From contig NOKP01000056.1 of the NCBI GenBank assembly GCA_002682825.1, forward strand, positions 62,001 to 126,000: 64,000 nt of DNA, given 5' to 3'. Below the pieces are notes generated by a model that saw only the letters and a list, made by a program, of their open reading frames with translations, was not told where the DNA came from and searched no databases. A program made the translations under genes and the position numbers. Below are positions 21,961 through 32,772 of this stretch, piece by piece. Position 1 is the first letter of the stretch; each line of letters starts with the position of its first letter. This DNA comes from Neonectria sp. B-13 (taxonomy: Eukaryota; Ascomycota; Sordariomycetes; Hypocreales; Nectriaceae).

Positions 21961-22720
21961 TGAGACTCCGATGAGAAAGGCCCTGCAGCCGTACGAGCAA
22001 CGGGCCTCGATCCCGTCAATCCTACGATACCAACGGAAGGTCGGATCAATCCTCTATGCGGTTGTTATGACCCGGCCAGATGCAGCATTTCCGGTCTCTC
22101 AGCTAGCTAGATTCAATTCGAACCCAGGACCGGAACATCATCGCGTTGCTGACCGCGTCCTTCTGTATCTCAAGAAGACCAGTAGCCTAGCCCTTCAATT
22201 CGGCCAAGGGGGTCGATTTTTAATAGCCAGCGATGCTTCCTACGCAGATAACCCTGACCGGAAAAGCTCCCAAGCCTACGTCATGAGCCTATTCGGAGGA
22301 ACGATCGGATGGAGGGCCAACAAGCAGACTACGGTTACGACGTCAACAACTGAGGCCGAGTTACTAGCCCTATCTCAAGCAGCTAGGGAGGCTATGTTTA
22401 TCTCCCGGCTTGTCAGGGAGCTAGGGATCCGGCTGGAAGAGGAAAAGATCCACATTCAATGTGACAACCAGCAGACGATCCGGCTTATCCACCAAGAGAT
22501 TAATAAGCTGCAGACAAATCTGCGGCACGTTGATATTCACAATCATTGGTTGAGGCAGGAAGCTCAGAGGAATAGGATCCAGGTGGACTATATCAGTACG
22601 GAGAAAATGATCGCCGATGGGCTCACAAAGACACTCACCGGCCCGGCCTTTCAAAGATCAGTCCAGCAGCTAGGCTTAGTCGATATCTCAGACCGGCTAG
22701 GGCAAAGGAAGCTGGAATAG
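21950..22720 (+). pseudogene. Ty1/copia polyprotein 3' end (reverse transcriptase tail and RNase H)
   Basis: A plus-strand open segment with RYQRKVGSILYAVVMTRPD, QLARFNSNPGPEHHR, FLIASDASYAD, then TTSTTEAELLALSQAA, IHIQCDNQQTIRL and LRHVDIHNHWLR, ending at the stop at 22718-22720. This is the end of the copia reverse transcriptase thumb and the RNase H domain, with its catalytic Asp-Glu-Asp pattern. The frame is not disrupted, but integrase and most of the reverse transcriptase are absent because the left end is joined to a helicase fragment. A polypurine tract and LTR follow. Confidence 0.88.
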
Positions 22721-22778
22721 ATAAAGGAATAAGATCTAGAGATATGATCACGGCAGCTTCAGCCGACCGGCTTCAGCT

Positions 22779-22794
22779 GGGGGGGGGGGGGGGG
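22779..22794. repeat. G16 homopolymer at the polypurine tract
   Basis: Sixteen consecutive G residues directly before the presumed LTR. In copia elements the polypurine tract primes plus-strand DNA synthesis; here it may have expanded by slippage. Confidence 0.7.
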
Positions 22795-23117
22795 TTGGAA
22801 GATGACCCTGTATTACGGAACCTCTGATAGACTGATATCCTGACCTTAGTCAGAAGGGAGTCTGATATCCCCTCTTCTGGCCGGTCCGGATGACCGGGAC
22901 AAGCAATAATCAACAACATCATCACTGCTTTGAACACTATCCATTTGATCAATTTAACCGTAACGGATTCAACACGAGATACAAAGGACACGACGCGTGC
23001 ACGGATAACCCAGCAACGTGCACGGACCAGATTTGTTGAATTTCGTCGAATTACCACCACGACTGCGTACAGTAGTAGGGCAGGGCTGTGCTCAATAATA
23101 TCCTATTACAAACAACA
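22795..23117 (+). repeat. Probable 3' LTR of the copia fragment
   Basis: Starts just after the G-tract (TTGGAAGATGACC) and ends near ACAAACAACA. It is the right distance downstream of the RNase H stop codon and contains no coding sequence. The boundaries are inferred, because the opposite LTR is missing. The canonical first TG appears lost, possibly in the G-tract. Confidence 0.5.
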
Positions 23118-23285
23118 TCTCCAGTATTACCATGTACATATATCAGTGCTTAGGCTGTTTGCACATTTTGCGCAAGTACTCATAATATGCGACGGTACCC
23201 TCGTCCCTATCAGAGATCCAGCTTCCGGGAGTATCGAATCCAAGACCAAGTTTGCAAGAAAGGCAGCGAGGTGACTTATAAACCA

Positions 23286-24167
23286 TTACCGATGGAAGAT
23301 TGGCGCCCCTGGTATCCAATCCCGCTGCCGTTGACAGACTAGAACATCGGAATCGGGCTCGTGATCGAACCGGACGCTGGTGGTGACATAGAGGGTGAAG
23401 CCGCAATGTTCAAGAGTATCAAGCAAGGCTAGAAGCAGCACCCCCGTCTTCACAGCATCATCTTCACAAGGGCACCAAGGGTAGCCTTGGAACTTGATCT
23501 TAAGGCGATCCGCTGTTGCCTCGTGCCTTTCAATACCGGTGGCGAAGACGTGAAGTATCGCATCGACAAGTTCCTTCGGCTGCGCGCCGAGGACCTTGAG
23601 TTTGTCGCCGCAGTTGAAGGAGATGCTGATCCATTCGCAGGGTGGAGGGACGGGATACTGCCGACGAAAAACAAGAGAATCTAGACATAAGCTCAGCATC
23701 TAGGTTTAGATATAAACCGACTTCTTCTTCTTCATCCGCTTCTTACCTCTGCTACTCTTCTTCATAGTCACGTCTACGGCAGTTTGCAGCACCCATCCCA
23801 TGTTATACAGACTCTCAAGAATGCGGAGTACTAGCCGACGCCCATCGTCGTCGCCATTCTTGTCAAAGCTCCAGGGGTAGCCGTTGAGCTTGATCTCGCG
23901 AGACCCGTCGTGAGGGCGTATGCGGCTTATGCCGAGTGGCCAACTGGCCTTGACTGCCTCGTAAACAGCGGCCATTTCCACCTCGGGGAATTGGATGAGC
24001 CTCATACGGTCAGGAAGGGCGAAGGCGATGCAGGCAAAGCGCGTCTTGAAAGTCGATGGGCCGTCTTGGACGGACTCATCGAACGATGGCGGTGCGACGT
24101 TGGCTGCGGATGGCCCAGACCCTGACCCTGACCCTGACTTGAAGGCAGATTTGGATTTCTCAGACAT
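23286..24167 (-). CDS. Two-repeat fungal protein of unknown function
   Basis: Two exons (24167-23747 and 23680-23286) with a 66-bp intron give 271 residues. After a low-complexity start containing SGSGSGSG, the protein has two related halves: in the first, IQFPEVEMAAVYEAVKASW then IKLNGYPWSFD; in the second, KVLGAQPKELVDAILHVF then IKFQGYPWCPC. Each half ends in a helix and a strand (SLYNMGWVLQTAVDV; LEHCGFTLYVTTSV). The second exon begins with SLVFRRQ. I recall similar paired-domain proteins in other fungi, without a known function. There is no signal peptide or membrane segment, so it is probably cytosolic. The gene is intact although surrounded by transposon debris. Confidence 0.78.
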
Positions 24168-24712
24168 AGTGAAAGCGGTAACAAATGATAAGGATTTCGT
24201 TCAACTGAGGTGGAGGGTGGGTTCGTGGTGGTCAAAGGACTGTTAAATACGTCAGAGGAGAGGGGGCAGCCTTTAAGTTGAAGCTAAGTGTAGGTGGCGT
24301 CTGTACTCTGTATCCCTTTGAGTGTCATAAGCCTACACTTGGGTTGCGAGCGGGGGTTCGGTCCAACCAGAGAGCAGCAAATGAAAGGTACATTCAACCC
24401 CACCTAATTTATACAGTGATAGAAGTCCCAGCAATTCCCAGATCTAATTACTCAAGTATTTAAGGCAGGCATCACATATCCAACACTTGCCGCATTCCCC
24501 CTATTATAGTAATTGTCCATTAAGCCCGTTCTATTTCCGTCCTATCGTATTAACTATAATGCTAATCCACTTCTTTATCTTATCACTGATAAGCTTCTAG
24601 AATTGCCCTACCAACCTGGACAAGCCAGCCCCAACCAATCACTCAACCATAGTGTCACGGCCCAGGTTGGACCAGGCGGTCACAACCGGCAGAACCATGA
24701 TGTGCCCACTTT
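24168..24712. other. Gene-free stretch with a small LTR-end match
   Basis: No gene is visible. Bases 24653-24669 (TGTCACGGCCCAGGTTG) equal the reverse complement of the right end of the LTR at 44613-45001, so a scrap of that LTR family may lie here in the opposite orientation. The similarity fades after about 17 bases. Confidence 0.4.
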
Positions 24713-25179
24713 TTACTTCACCAACCACAGGAGGACGCCTTTCTGTATTTCCTGCCCCATTTGGGCTCCTTGAGAGTGCTTCATGTCTTCACCATTCCTT
24801 GGAGCAGTCCAGCTAGTCACCTCGAAACGTGGGTCTGCTGACTGGGTCACATCAACTTCATAATTACGCCTTACCTCTTTGCATTCCTCTCTCGCCGCCT
24901 TGGTCGTTGGTGACGATTTCTCCGACTTTGCAGCTGCTGCGGGGTATGCACGTCGGAGCCGCTCCACCGTCTTGTCTCACCAACTGGTCGAGAAAGTATT
25001 GTGCTCGCTCGACTGGCTCGTGGTGGTGGAATCCAGAAGAATTGGATGACATTGCATCGGGAATCCGAACCGTGCTCCCGTCTGCGTAACCGAAAGACGG
25101 ATGGCTTACTTACAGTCGATCTTTCTTGCTCTCCGACGAGCGTGACCATTTCCGTGAAGGGAGGAGGTCTTCGGCCATG
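24713..25179 (-). CDS. Possible small spliced gene, unidentified
   Basis: An ATG at about 25179 (MAEDLLPSRKWSRSSESKKD) is followed by a good donor (GTAAGTAAG). Further left, minus-strand frames carry HHHEPVERAQYFLDQLVRQD and KTVERLRRAYPAAAAKSEK, and an open frame stops at 24713. I could not find a single intron arrangement that joins them without conflict. It may be a real small basic protein, a decayed one or chance. No domain is recognised. Confidence 0.22.
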
Positions 25180-25797
25180 AACCGCTTCAGTGACCACCAC
25201 CTCAGTCTACGCTACTCCTACGGCGTAGGCTGCATCTGTTGGAAGCGATGGATATAGACGTTTCAGTCTTTGTGTGTGGGTATATAAGGGCGACTGCCCC
25301 TTCTCCTGTAGTACCAATATCTTACTCCCACAATCAACTCAACAACTTGAAACTCATGCCTCTCTCTCTCGCTCGCCCACCTCTCACACTAACAGCATCA
25401 TACTCCCAGTGAAATGCAGCTGCGTGAGTGCTCGATGCACAAGAATGCCCGACATCAAGCGTCGAGGAAGACATTCATGCCTCGTTGGGCCAGGCGAGCA
25501 AGCAAGCCACGTCACATCACAGCGCATCTACGGCCAATGATTTCCACCCGTTGGCCTGGCTGCAACAATGGCACACCGTGGTCGCCGTCAGTTACCTTTC
25601 CAACTGCAAAACTGGGCAGAAGAGCGGCGCAGAAAGCGGCAGCTTGTTGAAGTGGTCTGGACCGATCCTGTCCAATCCAGCAAAGCGGGCCTAAGAACAG
25701 CGTCTGGTCGTGTCGAGTCCGGAGGAACGACACGGTTTCATCAGCCCATTTGGTCCGACAGTCGATCGCGTTGATACTAGGAGATAATAAACGATAC
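25180..25797. other. No supported gene
   Basis: Open frames exist in several phases but without recognisable protein character. A TATATAA-like sequence at 25282 is of unknown meaning. Confidence 0.35.
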
Positions 25798-25955
25798 TTC
25801 AACGGAGGTAATGAGCGTCGCCTGGCAGTGGCCCGTCATGGCATCCTAGATCTGAACAGTCCGGTCAGATGACACTGATGCAAGGCGCTCGCCATCAGGC
25901 GAGAAGGCTACTGACTCAACCGAATGGCCATGGCCCTTGAGTGTCGATATGGCGA
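25798..25955 (-). pseudogene. WD40-repeat fragment
   Basis: The minus strand reads TLKGHGHSVESVAFSPDGER, then LASVSSDRTVQI, a TAG at 25846-25848 where tryptophan is expected in the IWD motif, then DAMTGHCQATL. That is one complete WD40 blade with a stop explained by TGG changed to TAG. Strings of such blades form the recognition end of many fungal NACHT/NLR proteins. No NACHT domain is near, so this is an isolated relic. Confidence 0.8.
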
Positions 25956-26084
25956 TGAACAATGAATACACGATAGGAACAATGAACTCCCTTGAGCATG
26001 CGATAGTTCATGGCAATGGCAGACTCCAGGTGGGAACAACTATATGGTCTACAACTACAATGAACCGAACTGCAATCGATGCCT

Positions 26085-26262
26085 TGCCGACCTACTGTTG
26101 TGGACCGCCATGCGAGGGGAGCCCATAGTCAAGCTGCTTCTCGATACTGGAAAGTTGATGTCGATGCTCAAGATATAGATGGTCGGACACTGCTCTTGTG
26201 GGCTGCTGAGCAAGGGCATGAGGCTATTGTTGAGCTACTTCACAAACATAGGAAAATTCGCC
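26085..26262 (+). pseudogene. Ankyrin-repeat fragment with a frameshift
   Basis: The plus strand reads LLLWTAMRGEPIVKLLLDTG, then in the next frame VDVDAQDIDGRTLLLWAAEQ and GHEAIVELL, equal to one and a half ankyrin repeats (the DxxGRTxLxWAAxxGHxxIVxLLL consensus). The frame changes near 26147. Ankyrin arrays are common at the C-terminus of fungal NLR proteins. This is a broken remnant close to the WD40 fragment on the opposite strand. Confidence 0.8.
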
Positions 26263-27430
26263 TAATGCATCTCAACTTATACACTCCTATCCTTCTGGGC
26301 AAATCGCATTTCCAAAGGGTCAACTACCAATACAGGACGTACTTTGAGCGCTTCTACAGGCCAATTCTATTCGTTATTAGTATCATGTCTAGTCCTAAGC
26401 GGACTGCAGGTCGTAGTGTCAGTCGGACAGGGCGATAAGGGCGGTTGGATAGAGGCAGCGCGATTGGCCAGCGGATAGTAACCATAACCTCATGCAGCCT
26501 TCTCCTTTATCTCAGGGTCCTCTTCGTGTACAAGATAACAAAGGAGTAAGAGTTTACGATCCAAGTCCGCCATAGCCTAGCGAAGGAAAAGCAGGCAATG
26601 GTGTAACACTGTCTTATATGCCTGTATGGGCATTGCCTCATCCACAGAGCGGCTCTGACTTCCCAGGAAGTCGCATTTAGTCTGGTTCCTCATTACTTCC
26701 ACAGCACCAAATGCGTATTTTAGATGTACCTATGGCATTGAGTGGGATGGGAAATGCACACAAGACACTTATGCTTTATACTCAGACACAGCCATCCCTT
26801 CAGCCAGTCCATCGTACTTTAGAGCAAGATGATAATAACTCCTGAATATTTACTGCAATTGAGCCATCTCTTATACAGCTTTAACAAGAGGTCGCCACTA
26901 TGGTCACGACCCTAGGACCACTATTCGTTGAAGCATCACTTCTATGGCTTTAAAAGCAACAATCCTATCGTTTTTGCCCTTGCTTGGACTTTTAGGGCCA
27001 TTTTGAGGCGAATGTTCTATACCAACGTTTTCCAGCCTGCCTAGTGGCTTGCCCACTAAGCGCCTACGGCTATATACAATTAGCATTAATGAGAGTATGC
27101 TTTCCAGTTTTTCTTGCCATGGAACGCCTCAGTAATTCTGATGCAGTTGCTGCTGAGTGTGGCTTACTTTCCATGGTTAGGGCACGAGGTCAGCCCCGGC
27201 AAAAGCCAGCCTTGGCCAGCTAAGACTGCGCCTTCAGTTCACTGCATAATGTTTGGGAGGTAGGTAACGGCGAGGCTTCCTTGCCTCGGTGCTGAACTAC
27301 CAGGTCAATCGCACTGTGCTCGTTCAAAGCCTGTTTTACTCCTGAATATCTGTGTAGCAGTCCTTTAGATCACACTGGGAAGATCGTCAACTAAGTAAGA
27401 CTGAGTCTGCTCTCTTCGCACTTGGCCTTG
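26263..27430. other. No supported gene
   Basis: About 1.2 kb of intermediate composition. A 60-codon minus-strand frame at 26904-27086 is unrecognised. Nothing else stands out. Confidence 0.35.
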
Positions 27431-27439
27431 GTGGGCGAA

Positions 27440-27970
27440 GTTGTGCGTTCGGTGAATGAAGAGACTACACCCCAATCGGTGACGAATGGGCCAAGGTCTC
27501 TATTCTTACCGTTACCTTTGACCTCGTCAATGCCGACTATATATCACTTCACAATAAGACTCACGCTATGACCCAGCGTAAAGCAATTTTGGTGAAGTCA
27601 TGGACGAGCCTCATCGTCGCCGCAGGTACCACCATCCTTGCAGCCGATTCTGCCATCAGCATCTACAAAAATACCGCCGACGCCATCAAGAGCAAGTCAA
27701 GTCAGATTCTTGCTCTGTGACCATGGGTACCGTACCGATGGTAGATATATATCGATGGGTTTACCTATGAAGCAGCAACAAGCAGCTCTAACTGCAAGAC
27801 AACGGTTGAGAAGAAGACGATCCAATTAGCTTCGAAGAATTGTGCTAGCTCCTTATACTCGAACGGTGCTTACGTTCGTTCGTAGTGGTTACAAGTTCTC
27901 TCATGGTAGCACTTGGACTGGTCATTTGCATGTTACTGGCGACGGCGAGATTCCCGATACATTCAGCAAA
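27440..27970 (+). pseudogene. Decayed coding relic resembling a small secreted protein
   Basis: Plus-strand frames give DEWAKVSILTVTFDLVNAD, SWTSLIVAAGTTILAADSAI, FTYEAATSSSNCKTTVEKKT and YKFSHGSTWTGHLHVTGDG in succession, but in different frames and with intervening stops. The order and composition (cysteines, glycine/serine/threonine-rich strands) suggest a secreted fungal protein that has decayed. I do not recognise the family. Confidence 0.3.
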
Positions 27971-28143
27971 CTCTTAGTTCTTAGAAAGGCTAGTCCATAG
28001 GGTTGATGGGCTAATTAGCTATATGGCAATTTTTATGTCAAGCCTAATACACCCGGCCTTAGTTATTGACGACCAACACATGCAAAATGTAACAAGAATC
28101 CTAGTGGTACACTTTCCCTTTATCGATTCAAGATGAAACCTTC
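27971..28143. other. Downstream flank of the cytochrome P450 gene
   Basis: Short non-coding stretch at the 3' side of the P450 gene. No gene is seen. Confidence 0.4.
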
Positions 28144-30169
28144 TTAGGATTGGGACCTAGCTGTGAGAACTAAGTCCAATCTTGGAACAGCCAAAGTGAA
28201 AGTGTCTCTTTTGGATGCGAAGAAGCTTTCCCTCGTTTGTCCCGGTGCCAACCGTACGTCGAAGCGATGCACGATCTGCGAGACAACATGTCTGAGCTCC
28301 ATTAACCCTAGCTGCTTCCCAACGCAGGAGTAACGCCCTAAGTAATGTGAGAAATGTCCGAGAATCTCATGTACCGCGAAACAGAAGGGGTGGCCATACC
28401 GATAGAGAATGGCGCAAATATGGAGCCATTTTTGGTCAACCCAGGCATAGTAGTCCAGCGCTCTGGGATGAATTCCAACGGCTTGTCAAAATAGCGTTTG
28501 TCTAAGGGCATGTTAACCGTCATGGTTCACGATGCGGTTTATTGAGTCCAGGGAGAATGCAAACCTCTCTGAATTGTGTGCAGTGGAACCTGAACGATTG
28601 TATTTCCTGGGATCTGTGTGTCCCCTATCATCAAACCTTCCGCTGGAGTCACCCGTTGAAGTCCAGATGGGACGGGTGGGTGTAGCCTAATAGTTTCATC
28701 GATTATGGCATTGAGGTGGGTGAGTTTGGAAAGCGAGACCATGTCAACGACGTCTCTCTGCCTGAAATAGTTGTCAAGCTCAATCCTGAGCTTATCGACC
28801 TGGGATTGATGTGTCGCTAGCTCAAAGAATAAGCTTGTTAAGGTTGCAGCTGTAGTGTCACTAGAGCATGTTTAGTATTGGAGTCCACATCATTGAGCAT
28901 GAAAGAAACACAGAGATCAACCTACCTGCCTGCCACAGCAATTAAGTAGGCCTCTCCGTCGAGGTTAAGCTTCGCCTGCTTTGTTTTCGGGTTCCGTTCG
29001 TATTCTTCGAGGATCCAGGAGAAGACGTCGGGCTTATCAGGCTTGTTCTATGTAGAAGTTGAGATTTAGTCAAGAATGGCTAGATAATTAAAGGCCTAAG
29101 CCAGAACTCATTGGACGTACTTTGGACCGTTCCTGAACCTGATTTCCGCACCAGGCCCAGAACCTCCGGTTTTCTGAATTCACCGCTGGAATCATTTTCA
29201 CCAAGGGATAGATCCATGTGATGTGAGATAGATAGCCGTTGAGCGTCATGGACGCATGCAAAGCTTCCATGAAATAGTGCTTGACTCCCGCTCGCAACAT
29301 GTTGAAGGATTTTCCAAAGGCAAGGTCACCCATGACATCGAAACTATAGAAGTTGAACCAGTCGGAGGCATTGATTACAGTACCTTGCGATTCAGATAGG
29401 CGGGCAAGTAATTCGCTGGTGTACTTTGTGACCCGAGGCTCGTAGTCTCTCAAGGCTTAAGACTCGCGTCAAAACATGGCCCAGGTCTTTGTTTGGATCT
29501 TCGTACTCACCTTGAGTGTTGAAACCTCGATCCCAGACTTTGCGTCGAGCATGGTGCTCAGCCGGATCCCGGATCATGTTCAGAGGAACACGTGGATGAA
29601 GGACATTGTAGAACGGGCCCTTGGTGCAGCGTGATCTGGCCGAGTAAATGGCTTCGACCGCTTTTGGATCGATGATGGAGAGCTCGGTGGGCCCTGCATA
29701 CGGGTCAACAAGTTTTCAACGATGGTTGTACCTAGGATCATATCGCACCAAGTCTGACAAAGTCGCCATACTGGTGGTGAAGCCCTTCTACCTCCTCGTA
29801 AAGGTGCAGATTCTTGGCTCGAAGATATGAGGGGTACAGGTTTGACGTGCGAGCCAAGAACGGTCCGGGGAAGTTTCTCAACCGATGGAAGAAGACACGA
29901 TACATGAGCATGCTAAGAAAGATGCCCAAAACGTGTGAAAGGCTGATCAAGGCAACGGACGAGAAAACCGGGACGAAATCGTCGACCCAGCTCTTCGCCT
30001 GTCCACGGTGCAGCCACGCAGCAAGGCAGGACAGCAAAGCAGCATAGGCAAAGAGGATGTGAGGGACCATCAAGTCCCACTCACCCCTACGGTATGCAAA
30101 GAGGTGCAAGATGATGCCCCCAGCAAAGGAAGCCAGAAGCGCCTGGGAATCATTGACGTCGATAGTCAT
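28144..30169 (-). CDS. Cytochrome P450 monooxygenase (tryprostatin 6-hydroxylase-like)
   Basis: Seven exons (30169-29749, 29693-29511, 29455-29121, 29047-28926, 28860-28565, 28501-28400, 28337-28144) join in phase to 550 residues. The N-terminus has several hydrophobic helices (LMVPHILFAYAALLSCLAAW; LISLSHVLGIFLSMLMYRV) before the proline hinge FPGP, so it is ER-anchored. Conserved elements are the oxygen-activation motif AGSDTT (about 352-357), ExxR as ETIR (409-412), PERW, and the heme loop PFSIGGRYSCVGK with axial cysteine about 491. The best remembered relatives are tryprostatin B 6-hydroxylase-type P450s. The reaction is insertion of one oxygen atom using NADPH-P450 reductase; the substrate is unknown. 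It heads a block of intact oxidative genes and is convergent with none of them. All splice sites are GT-AG, one donor being the weaker GTTTGC. Confidence 0.93.
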
Positions 30170-30680
30170 TGTGTGAAGAGTCTCTTGAGTCGATCTAAAG
30201 CTGTATCAGCCCAAGATTCAGACGGCCATTCCCTGCTACCAGCACGTATTAAAAGCAAGTCTCCGCGTCGGCCGTTTAGTCCCTGATGCGCATGATGCGG
30301 GGGCGGGGGCGGAGGATCGGTCGGCCCCGTTTCGAATCCCGGTGGCTTGGATGTCATCACCACGCCATGCTCTGAAATTACTCCTCGGCAAAATCTGCTC
30401 GGCAGAAAGTTTTCAGCCGTCTGCCTGTCCTTCATGTGTCCGTCTCTCCGTGTACCCTAAGAGCGTGTGCGTATGATAGTGGCTTGCTTCATGGGTTAGC
30501 ATGTTACGTACAGTCTACAGAGTTGTCCTAGCCGGCAACCACTCCGATAGACTCGGATCCGTCGCCACGGCCATGTTGTGTTCTGAAAAAATATTTTGCA
30601 AGTTGCGTCATAAATCACAACGCCGAAGCATTTGACAGTATTTTAGTATACGTCCATGTGATTGATTTCTGCCAACTTGA
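30170..30680. promoter_or_regulatory. P450 upstream region with two CTCGGC motifs
   Basis: The gap between the P450 start (30169) and the 3' end of the ALDH gene (30681). Two direct copies of CTCGGC lie at 30384-30389 and 30398-30403, about 215-235 bp upstream of the P450 ATG. The same hexamer or its complement recurs in other promoters of this cluster. A G-rich run is near 30298-30315. Confidence 0.4.
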
Positions 30681-32285
30681 TTAAAAGAACAAAGTCTGCG
30701 AGTTGCAATATCCCCTCAGGCCATCTAGTCCCCACTCACGTCCAATGCCGCTCTTCTTGTGACCCCCAAACGTAGCTGTGGGTTGTATGGCCAGGTGCTC
30801 ATTCAACCACACACTGCCCACATCCAGTCTCTCACCAATTCTGAGGGCAAGCCCAGAGTCCTTGGTCCAGACCGAAGCTCCTAAGCCCATGTCACTGGCG
30901 TTCACTCGATCAACGACTTCGTCCACATTTGACCACTGCAACAGTGGCACAACGGGTCCGAACGGCTCCTCAGCCACAATCTTGCTGTCGTCAGGTGGAT
31001 TGTCCACCACTGTAGGCTGAATAAAGAACCCGTCACTCCCATTTTCCAGGACGTTTCCTCCCGCAAGAACGCTCTGCTTGTTCTTTTGTACATCGAGTAG
31101 GAAGTCTTTGACCCGATCATACTGCAGCTGATTCTGAACGGGCCCAAGAAATGCGCCCTCCTGGAACCCATCTGCAACCTTGAACGAAGAGAGATGCTTC
31201 AGGAAGCAGTCTTTGAAGGCATTGTAAATGTCTTTGTGCACATATATCCGCTTGATTGCGATGCAGATTTGCCCGGAGTTCATGAATGCTGCCACGGCGA
31301 TTTGTGGCGCAGCGATCTCGACGTCGACATCAGAGCAGACAATCGCGGCATCATTTCCACCCCTGCTTGTTAGTTTAGAAGCCGCACTAGAGATGCAATA
31401 AGTGGAAAATGACATACAGCTCTAGAGTGACCCGAGTCAGATTTTTACTGGCGCTTTCCATTACTCTTTTTCCTGTCGCCGTGGAGCCGGTGAAGGTGAT
31501 TTTATCAACCCCAGGATGCTCCGTCAACCAAGGGCCCAGATTATCGTCACCAGACAGGACTTGGATGACACCAGGTGGGAAGAAGCGTTGAGCAAGCTCG
31601 ATAAGTTTGATGCCACAGTACGGCGTGAACGGCGATGGTTTCACGATGATGCAGTTCCCCGTCATCACGGCGGGAGCGAGTTTGCCGCACAAGAGCATGA
31701 GAGGAACTAGACGAGATCAGTTGTAGTGAGCCTCGCACTGTTGCTCCATTATTTACTTACAGTTCCAGGGCACAATACCAACGACAACTCCAAGAGGCAC
31801 GTATCGAGTCTTGACATGGCGCTCTGGGGTAGCTTCCACCACGTCTTCCGGAATCTCAAGCTGACAGGTTCCAGCAAGCCAGTGAGCTGCGAAGTCAATT
31901 TCCTGATTGGCGAATAGTACCTAACATATCATCAGCGCTTTCTAGCTTTGTCGTGTTGTAGCTTGGTCTCACATACTGGCTTGCCTTGCTCGGTCGTCAG
32001 GAGCCGACTGAACTCAGCTTTGTGCGCGAGGAACTCGGCGCAGAACGCCAATAACTTCTCTTTGCGCATTTTGACGGGCGTTCTTTTCCAAGAGTCGAAC
32101 GCAATCCGCGCTGCCTCGACCGCGGAGGTAACATCCTCACATGTCGACAGGGGGGATGGGTAGAGGGTTTTGTTGTTGGCCGGATTGACCCCGTGACGCA
32201 CAGATTTGGTATAGGAAGCTTGCCCGTTGATAATGTTAGAAAAGGTTGTAAAGTCCAAACTGTTGGTATCGTTTACTGTAGTCAT
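30681..32285 (-). CDS. NAD(P)-dependent aldehyde dehydrogenase
   Basis: Four exons (32285-31977, 31920-31761, 31706-31418, 31362-30681) give 479 residues. An in-frame ATG at 32399 could add 38 residues, but MTTVNDTNS fits the family start better. The protein is a complete ALDH: N-terminal cofactor domain with VGIVPWNFPL, the FTGSTATGK nucleotide-binding loop, catalytic glutamate about 252 in LELGGNDAA, nucleophilic cysteine about 286 in NSGQICIAIKR, and the C-terminal EEPFGPVVPL and SGIGREWG motifs. It resembles aldehyde dehydrogenases acting on aromatic or semialdehyde substrates and converts an aldehyde to the acid. No targeting signal is seen, so it is probably cytosolic. It is divergently transcribed from the alcohol dehydrogenase at 32773 across a 487-bp shared promoter; the pair could run alcohol to aldehyde to acid. 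Confidence 0.95.
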
Positions 32286-32772
32286 TGTGCATATAGTTGA
32301 TCCTTTGTTCAGGTCCTCGTGTAGGCCGTATGGAGTGCAAGTTAGGAATGCTGCATTGTCTGGGGCCACCCTCTTCTTGAAGCGCTGTTGGAATTGCACC
32401 TAGATCCAGCCAATTCTGCTTAGATTCGTGTCAGTCCATGTGACATGGGATGGACGGATCTTCTCCGACGAGTTATTCTCGTTGCCGAGGCCTCGGCGTA
32501 AACTCTCCCTGTTGCTCGGTTGAATATTTAGGTCGCCTGACATTTCTCATCTCCGCTAGTGGCGTCTACCCCACGGGGAAGCTTGTTTACCCCGGTCTTC
32601 TGCCGAACCCTCGGTAACATTTACACAATTCCATACCATCTTGTAGCTTCTCGTAAGATGGATAGTTAATTATACTGCATTTATTTGCACCATAGCAATG
32701 CAACTTTTCACATCCAAGACTCAGCCTATCTACATCCACAATAGTTGAAATCCATGCGAACACATCACGAAC
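32286..32772. promoter_or_regulatory. Bidirectional promoter between ALDH and ADH
   Basis: A 487-bp gap between divergent start codons. It carries a perfect 14-bp palindrome, GCCGAGGCCTCGGC, at 32484-32497, which contains CCG-N6-CGG, an everted pair of triplets of the kind Zn2Cys6 factors bind. The palindrome is about 200 bp from the ALDH ATG and 275 bp from the ADH ATG. Binding is inferred and not shown. Confidence 0.5.

Noticed and set aside
30325..30345. Possible tRNA B-box (GTTTCGAATCC)
   Set aside because: No A-box, cloverleaf stem or terminator-like T-run at the proper distance.
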